A DNA stretch of 38,874 bases from Streptococcus sp. DD10 (lineage in GTDB: Bacteria > Bacillota > Bacilli > Lactobacillales > Streptococcaceae): assembly GCF_001578805.1 (NCBI RefSeq), contig NZ_KQ969162.1, forward strand, positions 32,630-71,503, in the 5' to 3' direction. Made by a program: the position numbers and the translations under genes. The notes beneath the pieces were generated by a model. That model was given only the letters and a program-made list of their open reading frames with translations, was not told the origin of the DNA and searched no databases. Below are positions 19,742-28,372 of the stretch, one piece after another; the first letter of the stretch is position 1, and each line of letters starts with the position of its first letter.

Positions 19742-20833
19742 ATGAGAATAGCTATTATTGGTGCAGGAATAGTGGGCTCGACTGCTGCTTACTACCTCTC
19801 AAAACAACCAGGATATGAAGTAACGGTATTTGACTATGGAGTTGGACAGGCAACCAAGGCTGCTGCTGGAATAATTAGTCCCTGGTTTTCCAAAAGACGC
19901 AATAAAGCTTGGTATCAGTTAGCAAGACAAGGTGCGGATTTTTATCAGGAATTGATTGAGGATTTAAAAAAAGAAGGAAATGAAACGAGTTTTTATCAGC
20001 AAATGGGAGTTTGTTTACTAAAAAAAGATGAAAGTAAATTACAGATTTTACTAGACTTAGCTAGAAGTCGTCGAACTGAATCTCCAATGATTGGTGAGCT
20101 AGCACTTTTAAAAGACGAACAAGTATCGACTATTTTCCCTGGTTTATGTGGTTTTGAAGAATTGCTCTATGCTTCTGGAGGAGCTAGAGTGGAGGGAGCT
20201 CTGTTGACAGAAACCTTACTTGCTGCAAGCGGAGCAAGGATCATAAATAAAAAAGTTAGTTTGGAAATTTTAGACTCATCTTATCAGATAGATCATCAGG
20301 AATTTGATCGTGTTATCCTTGCATGTGGTGCATGGTTACCTGAGCTTCTTCACCCTTGTGGCTACCAAGTAGATGTGCGACCTCAAAAGGGGCAACTTAG
20401 AGATTACCAGCTATCTGATGAAACTAGCAAATATCCTGTTGTTATGCCTGAAGGTGAGCTGGATATCATACCGTTTCAAGAAGGAAAAGTCAGTGTTGGA
20501 GCTACCCATGAAAACGATAAAGGTTTTGATTTAACAGTAGACAAGTTTTTGTTAGATCAGATGGAGGCAGAAGCGCATCATTATTTTCCGAGATTGAAGG
20601 AAGCCAGTCTATTAGGGGAGCGTGTTGGTACTCGTGCTTATACGAGTGATTTTTCTCCATTTTGGGGAGAATTACCTGGTCAAAAGGGAATTTATGTAGC
20701 CAGTGGTCTGGGTTCCTCTGGGCTAACTACAGGCCCTCTAATTGGTTGGCATCTTGCTCATATGGCTATGGAAAAAGAGTTGCGATTGGCTCCAAAAGAC
20801 TACCCGGTGGATCAGTATATTCATTTTGTTTAG
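19742..20833 (+). CDS. FAD-dependent oxidoreductase (DAO/DadA family)
   Basis: A 363-aa flavoprotein of the D-amino-acid-oxidase fold. The FAD-binding GxGxxG is at the N-terminus (IAIIGAGIVGSTAAYYL), followed by TKAAAGIISPW and a C-terminal FAD motif (GIYVASGLGSSGLTTGPLIG). It resembles glycine oxidase/D-amino-acid dehydrogenase-type enzymes; the actual substrate cannot be inferred. It sits 9 bp behind the NIF3 gene with an AAGGAG RBS, so trmK, NIF3 and this gene form an operon. Confidence 0.87.
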   Translation: MRIAIIGAGIVGSTAAYYLSKQPGYEVTVFDYGVGQATKAAAGIISPWFSKRRNKAWYQLARQGADFYQELIEDLKKEGNETSFYQQMGVCLLKKDESKLQILLDLARSRRTESPMIGELALLKDEQVSTIFPGLCGFEELLYASGGARVEGALLTETLLAASGARIINKKVSLEILDSSYQIDHQEFDRVILACGAWLPELLHPCGYQVDVRPQKGQLRDYQLSDETSKYPVVMPEGELDIIPFQEGKVSVGATHENDKGFDLTVDKFLLDQMEAEAHHYFPRLKEASLLGERVGTRAYTSDFSPFWGELPGQKGIYVASGLGSSGLTTGPLIGWHLAHMAMEKELRLAPKDYPVDQYIHFV

Positions 20834-20905
20834 CTAAAAATATTAAACTTATTATAGTAGAAAATGTTTTTAGACTCTTTATTTTGACTTAGCGAATATA
20901 AGGTT

Positions 20906-20936
20906 AAGAGGTTGGACTTATTGTCTAGCCTTTTAA
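20906..20936 (+). terminator. terminator of trmK operon
   Basis: AAGAGGTTGGAC pairs with GTCTAGCCTTTT (wobbles included) around a 5-nt loop, then TTAAATT. Confidence 0.7.
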
Positions 20937-21047
20937 ATTATTCTCCTTCTAGTTGAATGTCTATTAGTTTAGCACAATGGGGATAATTGGGTGAGGAAAG
21001 GATTTGATTCCTTTACTGAATGAAATGAGAAGGAAATTGCAATTAAA

Positions 21048-21071
21048 TGTATAAAAAACACTGTATAAAAA
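21048..21071. repeat. direct repeat upstream of binding-protein promoter
   Basis: TGTATAAAAA occurs twice (21048-21057 and 21062-21071), 14 bp apart, 42 bp upstream of the -35 box. It could be an operator for an amino-acid-responsive regulator; no regulator can be named. The rest of the 20834-21177 gap holds only the terminator, a small AAAGGA/TCCTTT hairpin and the promoter. Confidence 0.4.
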
Positions 21072-21112
21072 GACAAAAAAACAGAAAAAATAGAATTAAA
21101 TCTGGAAAAAAC

Positions 21113-21141
21113 TTGACTTTGATTTTAAAATAATGTATTAT
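21113..21141 (+). promoter_or_regulatory. promoter of amino-acid-binding lipoprotein
   Basis: TTGACT (21113-21118), a 17-bp spacer and TATTAT (21136-21141), 37 bp before the start codon. Confidence 0.75.
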
Positions 21142-21177
21142 TATTCATAGAATAATTAAAGAAATTGGAGAAAATGT

Positions 21178-21981
21178 ATGAATATTAAAAAAATAGTCCT
21201 ATCGATGTTGACTAGTATTTCAGCTCTAGCACTGGTAGCTTGTAGTTCCTCTTCTACAAATTCCTTGGAAAGCATTCAAGAAAAAGGGAAATTAGTGGTT
21301 GCAACTAGTCCAGATTATGCCCCTTTTGAATTTCAAACCCTAGTTGACGGTAAAAATAAAGTTGTCGGTTCAGATATAGATTTGGCTCAAGCTATTGCAG
21401 ATGAACTAGGGGTTAAACTTGAAATTTCTACTATGAGTTTTGACAATGTACTGTCCAGTCTTCAAACAGGTAAAGCGGATCTTGCCATTTCTGGACTTGC
21501 TGTGACGGAGGAACGCCAGAAAAATTTTGATTTTTCAGATTCTTACTATGAAACAAAAATTAAATTGTTGGTTCGAAAATCTGATGTGGCAAAATATACC
21601 AGTCTAAGTAGTTTTGACGGGGTGAAGGTTGCTGCTCAAAAAGGCTCTATTCCAGAAACGTTGGTGAAAGAGCAAATGAGTCAAGCTAATTTAGTTTCTT
21701 TAACGAATGTAGGGGAAGCAATCAACGAATTAAAAAATGGACAAGTGGATGCTGTTACAATTGATGAACCGGTTGCTCTTAGTTATGTCGCTTCAAATGA
21801 TGATTTGGCAGTAGCAACAGTAGAGTTGGAATCAACCGAAGGAGATGCCAATGCTGTTGCGATGAAGAAAGGAAATACAGAATTGCAAGAAGCGGTCAAT
21901 GCTGCAATCAAGAAGATTCGAGATGCGAACCAGTATGAAGAATACTTAGCAAATGCGGCGAAATTAAAAGTAGTTGAATAA
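21178..21981 (+). CDS. Amino-acid ABC transporter substrate-binding lipoprotein
   Basis: A 267-aa family 3 solute-binding protein. The signal peptide ends in lipobox ALVAC with lipidated C22, followed by a Ser-rich linker. The binding fold begins LVVATSPDYAPFEFQ and includes VGSDIDLAQAIADELG and DLAISGLAVTEERQKNFDFS, typical of polar amino-acid binders. No permease or ATPase gene is adjacent and a terminator follows, so it is an orphan that must work with a transporter encoded elsewhere. Ligand unknown. Confidence 0.9.
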   Translation: MNIKKIVLSMLTSISALALVACSSSSTNSLESIQEKGKLVVATSPDYAPFEFQTLVDGKNKVVGSDIDLAQAIADELGVKLEISTMSFDNVLSSLQTGKADLAISGLAVTEERQKNFDFSDSYYETKIKLLVRKSDVAKYTSLSSFDGVKVAAQKGSIPETLVKEQMSQANLVSLTNVGEAINELKNGQVDAVTIDEPVALSYVASNDDLAVATVELESTEGDANAVAMKKGNTELQEAVNAAIKKIRDANQYEEYLANAAKLKVVE

Positions 21982-21988
21982 AAGGGAG

Positions 21989-22034
21989 TGGGAAAGAACT
22001 CTGCTTAATTAAAAAGAGTTTGTTCTCCTACCAC
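21989..22034. repeat. imperfect long hairpin after binding-protein gene
   Basis: GTGG...GAACTCT and AGAGTTtGTTC...CCAC form a nested imperfect inverted repeat directly after the stop codon. It resembles the small intergenic repeats of streptococci but I cannot assign it to a named family. The following 22035-22130 shows nothing recognisable. Confidence 0.4.
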
Positions 22035-22130
22035 CTTGTAGTTAATTAGGTTATCTTTGAAACGTGAACAGCGAACAGAGTTACCGATCAACCACTGCGC
22101 CATACAGTTGTTGACACTTATTTATCTAAA

Positions 22131-22158
22131 GTTGGACGTTTTTTTGTCCAGCTTTTTT
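22131..22158 (+). terminator. terminator of binding-protein gene
   Basis: GTTGGAC and GTCCAGC (one wobble) around an 8-nt loop, followed by TTTTTT. Confidence 0.8.
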
Positions 22159-22215
22159 ATTTGCTAAAGATAAAAAAGATAGCTTTTATCAGAATCACAG
22201 ATTTTAATGAAATTG

Positions 22216-22224
22216 TGCTATAAT
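22216..22224 (+). promoter_or_regulatory. hemW operon promoter, probably leaderless
   Basis: A perfect extended -10, TGCTATAAT, ends at 22224; the ATG is at 22232. The expected transcription start falls on or one base before the ATG, and no useful RBS fits in the gap AAGGTTT. Confidence 0.6.
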
Positions 22225-22231
22225 AAGGTTT

Positions 22232-23365
22232 ATGCAAAACAAACCAACCTCCGCTTACGTTCATATTCCATTTTGTACTCAAATTTGTTTTTACTGTGAT
22301 TTTTCAAAAGTATTTATTAAGAATCAACCAGTTGATGATTACCTCAAAGCCTTGATTCAGGAATATCAATCCAAGGAAATTACTTCTTTACGAACACTCT
22401 ATATTGGGGGTGGTACGCCTACGGCTTTAAATGCCCAGCAATTGGAATTCTTACTGACGAACCTTACTAAAAATCTTGATTTAAATACTTTAGAAGAATT
22501 TACAATTGAGGCGAATCCTGGTGATTTGACTGAGGATAAGATAGCAGTTTTAGCAAAATCTGCAGTCAATCGAGTCTCTTTAGGTGTGCAAACTTTTGAT
22601 GATAAATTATTAAAAAAAATAGGTCGAAGTCACACAGAACAGGACATTTATGAAACGATTACCAACCTTAAGCAATCTGGTTTTAATAATATTTCTATTG
22701 ATTTGATTTATGCTCTTCCTCAACAAACCATGGAGCAGCTAATAATCAATGTAAAAAAAGCCTTGAGTTTAGACATTCCTCATATGAGTTTATATAGTTT
22801 GATTTTGGAAAACCATACTGTTTTTATGAATCGGATGCGCCGTGGAAAGCTTCATCTTCCCCAAGAGGATTTAGAAGCAGAAATGTTTGAATATATCATA
22901 GAGGAACTTGAAAAATCAGGCTTTGACCATTATGAAATCTCAAATTTTTCTAAACCAGGTTATGAAAGTCGCCATAATTTGATGTATTGGGATAATGCTG
23001 AATACTATGGATTTGGTGCGGGTGCTTCGGGTTATGTAGATGGCATACGTTATCGTAATCGAGGTCCAATACAGCATTATCTTAAAGCTATTCGTGAGGA
23101 CGGTCATGCACGACTAAATGAAGAAGTGCTCTCCAAGCGTGAGATGATGGAAGAAGAAATGTTTCTTGGTTTGCGAAAGAAAAAAGGAGTTTCCAAACTT
23201 CGATTTGAAGAAAAATATGGTATTTCTTTTGAGGAAATATATGGTGATGTTGCTAGGGAACTAGAAAGTCAAGGGCTTCTCATTTCTACACACGAACAAG
23301 TGAGAATGACCAAGAAGGGTCTCTTTTTAGGAGACAGTGTAGCAGAAAAATTTATATTGGAGTAG
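22232..23365 (+). CDS. hemW: HemW, radical SAM heme chaperone-like protein
   Basis: A 377-aa radical SAM protein of the HemN-like family. The 4Fe-4S cluster cysteines are C15, C19 and C22 (FCTQICFYCDFSK); IGGGTPTAL and IEANPGD are the glycine-rich and SAM-binding blocks. It has HemW size, shorter than true coproporphyrinogen dehydrogenase HemN, and is commonly misannotated as such. It probably carries or inserts heme, although streptococci lack heme synthesis. It heads a run with the thioesterase gene (3 bp gap). The start appears leaderless. Confidence 0.9.
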   Translation: MQNKPTSAYVHIPFCTQICFYCDFSKVFIKNQPVDDYLKALIQEYQSKEITSLRTLYIGGGTPTALNAQQLEFLLTNLTKNLDLNTLEEFTIEANPGDLTEDKIAVLAKSAVNRVSLGVQTFDDKLLKKIGRSHTEQDIYETITNLKQSGFNNISIDLIYALPQQTMEQLIINVKKALSLDIPHMSLYSLILENHTVFMNRMRRGKLHLPQEDLEAEMFEYIIEELEKSGFDHYEISNFSKPGYESRHNLMYWDNAEYYGFGAGASGYVDGIRYRNRGPIQHYLKAIREDGHARLNEEVLSKREMMEEEMFLGLRKKKGVSKLRFEEKYGISFEEIYGDVARELESQGLLISTHEQVRMTKKGLFLGDSVAEKFILE

Positions 23366-23368
23366 CTT

Positions 23369-24145
23369 ATGGGAATTGTCTACCAACATGAAGTGAACGT
23401 AACGTTTGATATGAGTGACATTAATGGTAATATGAAACTTCCACAGTTAATTCGATTATCTTTACAGGTTTCAGGTTTTCACTCGCAAAAGTTAGGGATA
23501 AGTGATGATTATCTTTATGAAAATTATCAGTTGGTCTGGATTGTGACCGATTACGAAATTACGATTCACCAAATGCCTATTTTTAATCAAGATATTATCA
23601 TTGAGACAGAAGCATTATCTTATAATCGTCTATTTTGTTATCGTCGCTTTACAATCCTGGATAAGGCAGGGAAACTATTAGTTGAAATGATAGCTAGCTT
23701 TGCCATGATGAATCGAGAATTGCGTAAAGTTCAGTCCGTTGTAGAAGAGGTAGTAGAACCTTATGGCGCTGATTTTTCTAAAAAAATTCATCGTGGACCC
23801 CGTTATCAAGAACTAACCAATCCAAAGGAAATTAAGTATCCTATTCGTTTTTATGACTTAGATATGAATGGACATGTAAATAATAGCTCTTATTTGGAGT
23901 GGATTTTTGAGGTTATGGGGACAGATTTCTTAAAACATCATATTCCAAAGAAAATTCATCTTAAGTATGTAAAGGAAGTAGTATCAGGTGGTGATATTGT
24001 TTCGAAGTATGAATTTTCTGAGAATGAAAGCAACCACCAGATTGTATCAGATGGGAGCATAAATGCTCAAGCTAAAATAAAATGGCGTACCACGAAGAGT
24101 AATGACTCTACTAAAAATAAAAAGGATGAAAAGGATGAAATATAA
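23369..24145 (+). CDS. Acyl-ACP thioesterase
   Basis: A 258-aa double hot-dog thioesterase (PF01643 type) that releases fatty acids from acyl carrier protein. The first hot-dog spans about 1-135 and the second starts at [20 protein letters not shown], which includes the conserved D-NGHVNN active-site block. It sits 3 bp after hemW and overlaps the phosphatase gene by 11 bp. The same hemW, thioesterase, NagD-like order is familiar in streptococci. Confidence 0.9.
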   Translation: MGIVYQHEVNVTFDMSDINGNMKLPQLIRLSLQVSGFHSQKLGISDDYLYENYQLVWIVTDYEITIHQMPIFNQDIIIETEALSYNRLFCYRRFTILDKAGKLLVEMIASFAMMNRELRKVQSVVEEVVEPYGADFSKKIHRGPRYQELTNPKEIKYPIRFYDLDMNGHVNNSSYLEWIFEVMGTDFLKHHIPKKIHLKYVKEVVSGGDIVSKYEFSENESNHQIVSDGSINAQAKIKWRTTKSNDSTKNKKDEKDEI

Positions 24146-24908
24146 AGGATACTTAATTGATTTAGATGGAACCATTTATAGAGGAAAAGAGCGAATTCCA
24201 GCAGGTGAAGCCTTTGTGCATAAACTTCAGGAAAAAGCGATACCCTATCTTTTTGTTACAAATAATACAACCCGAACTCCTCAAATGGTACAAGAAGCTT
24301 TGGCTCAATCATACCATATTGAAACCACGGTTGAAAGTATCTATACTGCAACACTTGCAACCATAGATTATATGAAGGAAAAAGACTTAGGTCATACGGT
24401 TTATATCATTGGTGAATCAGGGTTAAAAGAAGCAATTCATGAAGCGGGTTATGTCGAAGATAAAGAAAATCCAGCCTATGTGGTGGTTGGGCTCGATTGG
24501 CAGGTTGATTATGAAAAATTTGCAATAGCAACACTTGCAATTCAAAAGGGAGCGCATTTTATCGGAACAAATCCGGACTTAAACATCCCAACTGAGCGTG
24601 GCCTCCTCCCGGGGGCAGGGACCCTAGTTGCACTGATAGAAGCTGCGACACAAGTCTCCCCTGTCTTTATTGGGAAACCAAATTCTATTATTATGGAAAA
24701 AGCCTTGGAGCGTTTAGGAGTGAGCCGAGAAGATGCTCTAATGGTTGGGGATAATTATCTAACAGACATTAGGGCAGGGATCGATAATGGTATCGATACA
24801 CTTTTGGTTACTTCAGGATTTACAAAAACTGAAGAAGTCCCCTTTCTTCCCATTGCCCCAACATATGTTGTCAATAGTTTAGAGGAGTGGAACTTTGGTG
24901 AAAAATAG
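24135..24908 (+). CDS. NagD-like HAD-superfamily phosphatase (TIGR01457 type)
   Basis: A 257-aa HAD hydrolase. Motif I is [11 protein letters not shown] with nucleophile and acid D; motif II is in [10 protein letters not shown]; motif III/IV are [13 protein letters not shown] and [18 protein letters not shown]. The frame is open upstream to 24102, but ATG 24135 behind AAAGG gives the standard family length. Likely substrates are sugar phosphates or nucleotides; not determinable here. Part of the hemW operon. Confidence 0.9.
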   Translation: MKYKGYLIDLDGTIYRGKERIPAGEAFVHKLQEKAIPYLFVTNNTTRTPQMVQEALAQSYHIETTVESIYTATLATIDYMKEKDLGHTVYIIGESGLKEAIHEAGYVEDKENPAYVVVGLDWQVDYEKFAIATLAIQKGAHFIGTNPDLNIPTERGLLPGAGTLVALIEAATQVSPVFIGKPNSIIMEKALERLGVSREDALMVGDNYLTDIRAGIDNGIDTLLVTSGFTKTEEVPFLPIAPTYVVNSLEEWNFGEK

Positions 24909-25524
24909 ACTGACTCTTTTAAGTATTACCTTCGGTCTTTTATCAGCAGCAATTCTCCTAACAATTTACGGAATGTGGTTTTTTTATCCACAGGAGATTC
25001 ATTTCTTGAATTTGGAAACTAGTACTCAGTTGTCAAGTCAAACCATACAATACAATTTTAATGTGCTGATGCAGTACCTGACCAATCCACTTCGTTGGAC
25101 TCTTTCGATGCCTGATTTTCGCTCGTCGGTAGATGGGCTTCATCATTTTGAAGTTGTCAAACTTCTTTTTCATGTGGCACAGCTTGTTTTTCTAGTCAAC
25201 TTACCGATAGTTTATGTGTTTTTCAGAAAACTGTTTAAAGAAAAAATGCTAGCTCATTACAAAAATTGGTTCCTCATCTGTTTACTCTTACCAATTGGAA
25301 TTGGTATTTTTGCAATTCTAATTGGTTTCAATCAATTTTTTGTACTTTTCCATCAACTATTGTTTGTTGGTGATGAAACTTGGATGTTTGATCCGAATAA
25401 AGATCCAGTAATACGAATTTTACCCGAACTCTTTTTCCTGCATGCTTTTAGTCTCTTTTTCCTTCTATATGAGGGAATCTTTGGATTTTTTTATTATAAG
25501 ATTAGTAAAAAAAGTACATTTTGA
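24898..25524 (+). CDS. TIGR01906 family integral membrane protein
   Basis: A 208-aa protein with four to five hydrophobic segments ([80 protein letters not shown]). The middle extracytoplasmic part contains [16 protein letters not shown], typical of the family. Start GTG 24898 overlaps the end of the phosphatase gene; TTG 24895 is equally spaced from GAGGAG and cannot be excluded. Function unknown. Last gene of the hemW operon. Confidence 0.82.
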   Translation: MKNRLTLLSITFGLLSAAILLTIYGMWFFYPQEIHFLNLETSTQLSSQTIQYNFNVLMQYLTNPLRWTLSMPDFRSSVDGLHHFEVVKLLFHVAQLVFLVNLPIVYVFFRKLFKEKMLAHYKNWFLICLLLPIGIGIFAILIGFNQFFVLFHQLLFVGDETWMFDPNKDPVIRILPELFFLHAFSLFFLLYEGIFGFFYYKISKKSTF

Positions 25525-25556
25525 AACCAAAGAATTATTTTCACAATAAAAAAATT

Positions 25557-25590
25557 AAAAAAGAATGCGAAAACTCTTGCATTCTTTTTT
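25557..25590 (+). terminator. terminator of hemW operon
   Basis: AAAAAAGAATGC and GCATTCTTTTTT form a 12-bp stem with a 10-nt loop. Its right arm overlaps the -35 box of the rplJ promoter. Confidence 0.9.
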
Positions 25591-25605
25591 AAACAATGGT
25601 ATACT
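25577..25605 (+). promoter_or_regulatory. rplJL promoter
   Basis: TTGCAT (25577-25582), 17 bp and TATACT (25600-25605) with an extended TGG. The -35 lies within the upstream terminator hairpin, and transcription from near 25612 gives a leader of about 170 nt. Confidence 0.75.
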
Positions 25606-25627
25606 TATATACGGTTTGAAAAAACTG

Positions 25628-25740
25628 CCTAAGACAGTAGGGGAGCACGACTCATAAAAATCCTACCGAGGACAAAACGGATCATCTAAAAAGAAACGTA
25701 TTGTACTTTCGTGTCTAGGTTTGGGCGCGTTTTTCTTTTG
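25628..25740 (+). promoter_or_regulatory. ribosomal protein L10 leader
   Basis: The leader contains the conserved block CCTAAGACAGTAGGGGAG followed by ATCCTACCGAGGAC, which I recognise as the Firmicute L10-leader, bound by L10-(L12)4 to repress its own operon. It ends in an imperfect AAAAGAAACG/CGTTTTTCTTTT hairpin that could act as an attenuator. Confidence 0.85.
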
Positions 25741-25783
25741 GGAAAATTCCCCAAGCAAAATAATTACGGAGGTGAACACACTA

Positions 25784-26284
25784 ATGAGTGAAGCAATTAT
25801 TGCAAAAAAAGCGGAACTAGTTGACGTAGTAGCTGAAAAAATGAAAGCTGCTGCATCAATCGTCGTTGTAGACGCTCGTGGTTTGACAGTTGAGCAAGAT
25901 ACAGTTCTTCGTCGTGAGCTTCGTGGAAGCGAAGTTGAGTACAAAGTTATTAAAAACTCAATCTTGCGTCGTGCAGCTGAAAAAGCTGGACTTGAAGACC
26001 TTGCATCTGTTTTTGTTGGACCATCTGCAGTAGCATTTTCAAATGAAGATGTAATCGCACCAGCGAAAATCTTGAACGACTTTTCTAAAACTGCTGAAGC
26101 ACTTGAAATCAAAGGTGGTGCAATCGAAGGCGCTGTCGCATCAAAAGAAGAGATTCTTGCACTTGCAACTCTTCCAAACCGCGAAGGACTTCTTTCTATG
26201 CTCCTTTCTGTACTTCAAGCACCAGTGCGCAACGTGGCACTTGCAGTCAAAGCAGTTGCAGAAAGCAAAGAAGACGCAGCTTAA
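25784..26284 (+). CDS. rplJ: 50S ribosomal protein L10
   Basis: A 166-aa ribosomal stalk base protein that anchors L7/L12 dimers. It starts [20 protein letters not shown] and contains [10 protein letters not shown] and KNSILRRA, typical L10 blocks. The frame is open back to 25721, but the L10 start is ATG 25784 behind ACGGAGGTGA. It is preceded by the L10 leader and followed after 71 bp by rplL. Confidence 0.97.
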   Translation: MSEAIIAKKAELVDVVAEKMKAAASIVVVDARGLTVEQDTVLRRELRGSEVEYKVIKNSILRRAAEKAGLEDLASVFVGPSAVAFSNEDVIAPAKILNDFSKTAEALEIKGGAIEGAVASKEEILALATLPNREGLLSMLLSVLQAPVRNVALAVKAVAESKEDAA

Positions 26285-26355
26285 TTCTAATCTGCGCGGC
26301 GTAGCCTAGCTACAAAAACTATTTAAAATTAAAAACTTATTTGGAGGAAATAACA

Positions 26356-26724
26356 ATGGCATTGAACATTGAAAACATTATTGCTGAAATTAAAGAAGCT
26401 TCAATCCTTGAATTGAACGACCTTGTAAAAGCTATCGAAGAAGAATTTGGTGTAACTGCAGCTGCTCCTGTAGCTGTAGCTGCTGCTGGCGCTGGTGATG
26501 CAGCTGCTGCTAAAGATTCATTCGACGTTGAATTGACATCTGCTGGCGACAAAAAAGTTGGCGTTATCAAAGTTGTACGTGAAATTACAGGTCTTGGTCT
26601 TAAAGAAGCTAAAGAACTTGTTGACGGTGCACCAGCACTTGTTAAAGAAGGCGTTGCAACTGCAGAAGCTGAAGAAATCAAAGCTAAATTGGAAGAAGCT
26701 GGAGCTTCAGTTACTCTTAAATAA
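26356..26724 (+). CDS. rplL: 50S ribosomal protein L7/L12
   Basis: A 122-aa stalk protein. The N-terminal dimerisation domain ([20 protein letters not shown]) is followed by an alanine-rich hinge (about 40-55) and a C-terminal domain ([20 protein letters not shown]) that recruits translation factors. ATG 26356 behind TTGGAGG is the standard start. The last 15 bases of the gene form the att core of the adjacent integrated element, which leaves the coding sequence intact. Confidence 0.97.
   Translation: MALNIENIIAEIKEASILELNDLVKAIEEEFGVTAAAPVAVAAAGAGDAAAAKDSFDVELTSAGDKKVGVIKVVREITGLGLKEAKELVDGAPALVKEGVATAEAEEIKAKLEEAGASVTLK
26710..26724. other. attL core at 3' end of rplL
   Basis: GTTACTCTTAAATAA, i.e. 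TTATTTAAGAGTAAC on the other strand, is the core I recall for ICESa2603-family elements that insert in rplL. Here it is followed within 110 bp by a tyrosine integrase gene. The partner attR is not in the window, so the exact core is inferred. Confidence 0.6.
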
Positions 26725-26760
26725 TAGAGCGACTACATTGGTAGCTTAAAAACATGATTA

Positions 26761-26792
26761 AACCGCTATTCTTAGGAGTAGCGGTTTTTCTT
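26761..26792 (+). terminator. rplL terminator
   Basis: AACCGCTATTC and GAGTAGCGGTT with loop TTAG (one mismatch), then TTTCTTTTT. If the att core is 26710-26724 this terminator belongs to the element and replaces the native one. Confidence 0.85.
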
Positions 26793-26804
26793 TTTATGTG
26801 TCAG

Positions 26805-26824
26805 GGGGCAAAAAAGGGGCAAAA
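26805..26824. repeat. GGGGCAAAA tandem repeat, possible integrase arm sites
   Basis: GGGGCAAAA occurs at 26805-26813 and 26816-26824, one helical turn apart, immediately before the integrase stop codon. Spacing and location suit arm-type integrase or excisionase binding sites. Confidence 0.45.
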
Positions 26825-27976
26825 CTATTTGTAAATTTTGTCTAGCACATCTACAACTTTTGACTTGATATTTTTGGTGACATGGGTATAGATTTCCATT
26901 GTAGTCTTTCCATTGTCTTTATGTCCAACTCTTTGAGTGATGGCTTTTAAAGGGATGTTATTTTCAGCAAGTGTACTGATTAGTGTATGGCGTAGTATAT
27001 GTGGGTGAAGTGGTTTGTTGATTGGCTTCTTTAAAGTGGCGTTTGCATTTTTCATGAGCTTGCCGATACTTGATTTATGAATGGGAATTCCATTGGCTGA
27101 TACAAATATAAATCCCATGTCTTTATAGTTCGGATTGGTACTCTTTCTTATTTTATGTAGCTCAATAAATTCTTCAATAATCTCTATTTCTTTTTTTGTC
27201 AAGTCAACTACCCTTATAGATGATAAAGTTTTGGGTGTAGTTTTAATCCCTTCAGAACCTTTGCGGGTTGGATCTAAAGTGCCATTGATGGTGATAGTGT
27301 GATTTTCTCTATCGTAATTCTCAAATTTCAGCGCGCCAGCTTCCCCAACACGACAACCGTTCAGCGCCATAAATTCAGCCATACGGGCAACGTGGTAGCC
27401 CCTATTATAGCTTTTCATAGCTTTTAAAAGCCTTTTTAGCTCACTTTGCTCAAGAAACTTATCTTCAATCTTTTCCATATTTTCAAATGTAACAACCTTT
27501 TTAGGAAGTCTCACACGCTGGACAGGATTGCTATCTACCAGTTCCATATCAAGTGCATACTTAAAGACCATGCTTAGTACTGACTTTTGTTTTTTGAGTT
27601 TGATGTGATTTTCTTCTGAGTCAGTAAAGTACTGTTGAGTGTACTTTGCAGTGATATTTTTTATTTTCACATCGGGCGCAAAAGTCTCTTTTACTTCATC
27701 TACGGCATAGACCATGGTCTTGATAGTAGATGGCTTGATAGACTTTTTATGAAGTTCCCACCAATCATTTAGTACGTCTGTAAAAAGCATATCTGTAGTA
27801 GTAAGAGTTTGTAGCTTTTCTGTTATCTTTTCATCCAGGTGTTTCTGAGCTTCTTTCTTAGCCCTGCTTGAGCCTGATTCAAGAGTAACCGACACTCGTT
27901 TCCACTTCTCGGTATACGGGTCTCTATAGCGTTCAAAAAATTTGTATTTTCCGTTGGAAAGTTCTTCCATCCACAT
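26825..27976 (-). CDS. int: Tyrosine-family site-specific integrase
   Basis: A 383-aa phage-type integrase. The N-terminal part includes an AP2-like arm-binding region (GKYKFFERYRDPYTEKWKRV) and a SAM-like core-binding domain (about 70-170). The catalytic domain shows R in NGCRVGEAGALKF, HxxR in HPHILRHTLIS, H in RVGHKD and the nucleophile Y in MEIYTHV. The frame is open to 28063, but ATG 27976 follows a GAGGT RBS and matches family starts. Its 3' end faces the rplL att site. It integrates and, with an excisionase, excises the element. Confidence 0.93.
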   Translation of the reverse strand: MWMEELSNGKYKFFERYRDPYTEKWKRVSVTLESGSSRAKKEAQKHLDEKITEKLQTLTTTDMLFTDVLNDWWELHKKSIKPSTIKTMVYAVDEVKETFAPDVKIKNITAKYTQQYFTDSEENHIKLKKQKSVLSMVFKYALDMELVDSNPVQRVRLPKKVVTFENMEKIEDKFLEQSELKRLLKAMKSYNRGYHVARMAEFMALNGCRVGEAGALKFENYDRENHTITINGTLDPTRKGSEGIKTTPKTLSSIRVVDLTKKEIEIIEEFIELHKIRKSTNPNYKDMGFIFVSANGIPIHKSSIGKLMKNANATLKKPINKPLHPHILRHTLISTLAENNIPLKAITQRVGHKDNGKTTMEIYTHVTKNIKSKVVDVLDKIYK

Positions 27977-28007
27977 TGTATTTACCTCACTTTTTTGATA
28001 AAATGGG

Positions 28008-28043
28008 TATAGTAAAGAGGGCTTTTTAATGCCTTTTACTATA
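28008..28043. repeat. inverted repeat upstream of integrase
   Basis: TATAGTAAA (28008-28016) and TTTACTATA (28035-28043) are perfect inverted arms separated by 18 bp. They lie in the integrase leader region and may be regulatory. Confidence 0.4.
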
Positions 28044-28051
28044 CAGGATTT

Positions 28052-28096
28052 CCTCACACTCAAAGTTTGGCGATGGCGAGTGTGAGGATTTTTTTA
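28052..28096 (+). terminator. plus-oriented terminator between int and TA operon
   Basis: CCTCACACTC and GAGTGTGAGG form a perfect 10-bp stem with a 16-nt loop, followed by ATTTTTTT on the plus strand only. All genes around it are on the minus strand, so it would stop antisense transcription, or act as a hairpin in the int leader. Confidence 0.6.
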
Positions 28097-28372
28097 TCGT
28101 CTAAACTTATAGACAGTATTGCGGTGCTCTATTTGAAAGACTTCGATAGTGACCACATCATCCTTGATTGTAGCTAATATGCGATAATTGCCGACACGAT
28201 AGCGCCATTGTCCTGAACGGTCTCCAACTAAGCCTTTGCCATGTTGCCGTGGATTTGTGGTGTTGGCGAGATTATCTCTAAGCCACTTCAATATTTTTGT
28301 TTGCACAGATTTATCAAGTTTTTTTAGTTGTTTTTCGGCTTTTGGCGTTAATTTAAGCTGATAGGTTGGCAT
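28094..28372 (-). CDS. RelE/ParE-family toxin (first copy)
   Basis: A 92-aa type II toxin of the RelE/ParE superfamily, probably a ribosome-dependent mRNA interferase. Typical blocks are LTPKAEKQLKKLDKSVQ, WRYRVGNYRILATIKDD and the C-terminal IEHRNTVYKF with basic residues likely to be catalytic. It overlaps the upstream antitoxin gene by 20 bp. It is clearly paralogous to the toxin at 29008-29271 (shared NTTNPRQHGK, WRYRVG.YRI). Last gene of the lysogeny operon before the integrase. Confidence 0.88.
   Translation of the reverse strand: MPTYQLKLTPKAEKQLKKLDKSVQTKILKWLRDNLANTTNPRQHGKGLVGDRSGQWRYRVGNYRILATIKDDVVTIEVFQIEHRNTVYKFRR

Noticed and set aside
25663-26112. 149-aa minus-strand frame opposite rplJ
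   Set aside because: Serine/alanine-rich mirror of the rplJ coding sequence; rplJ codon bias creates long antisense frames.
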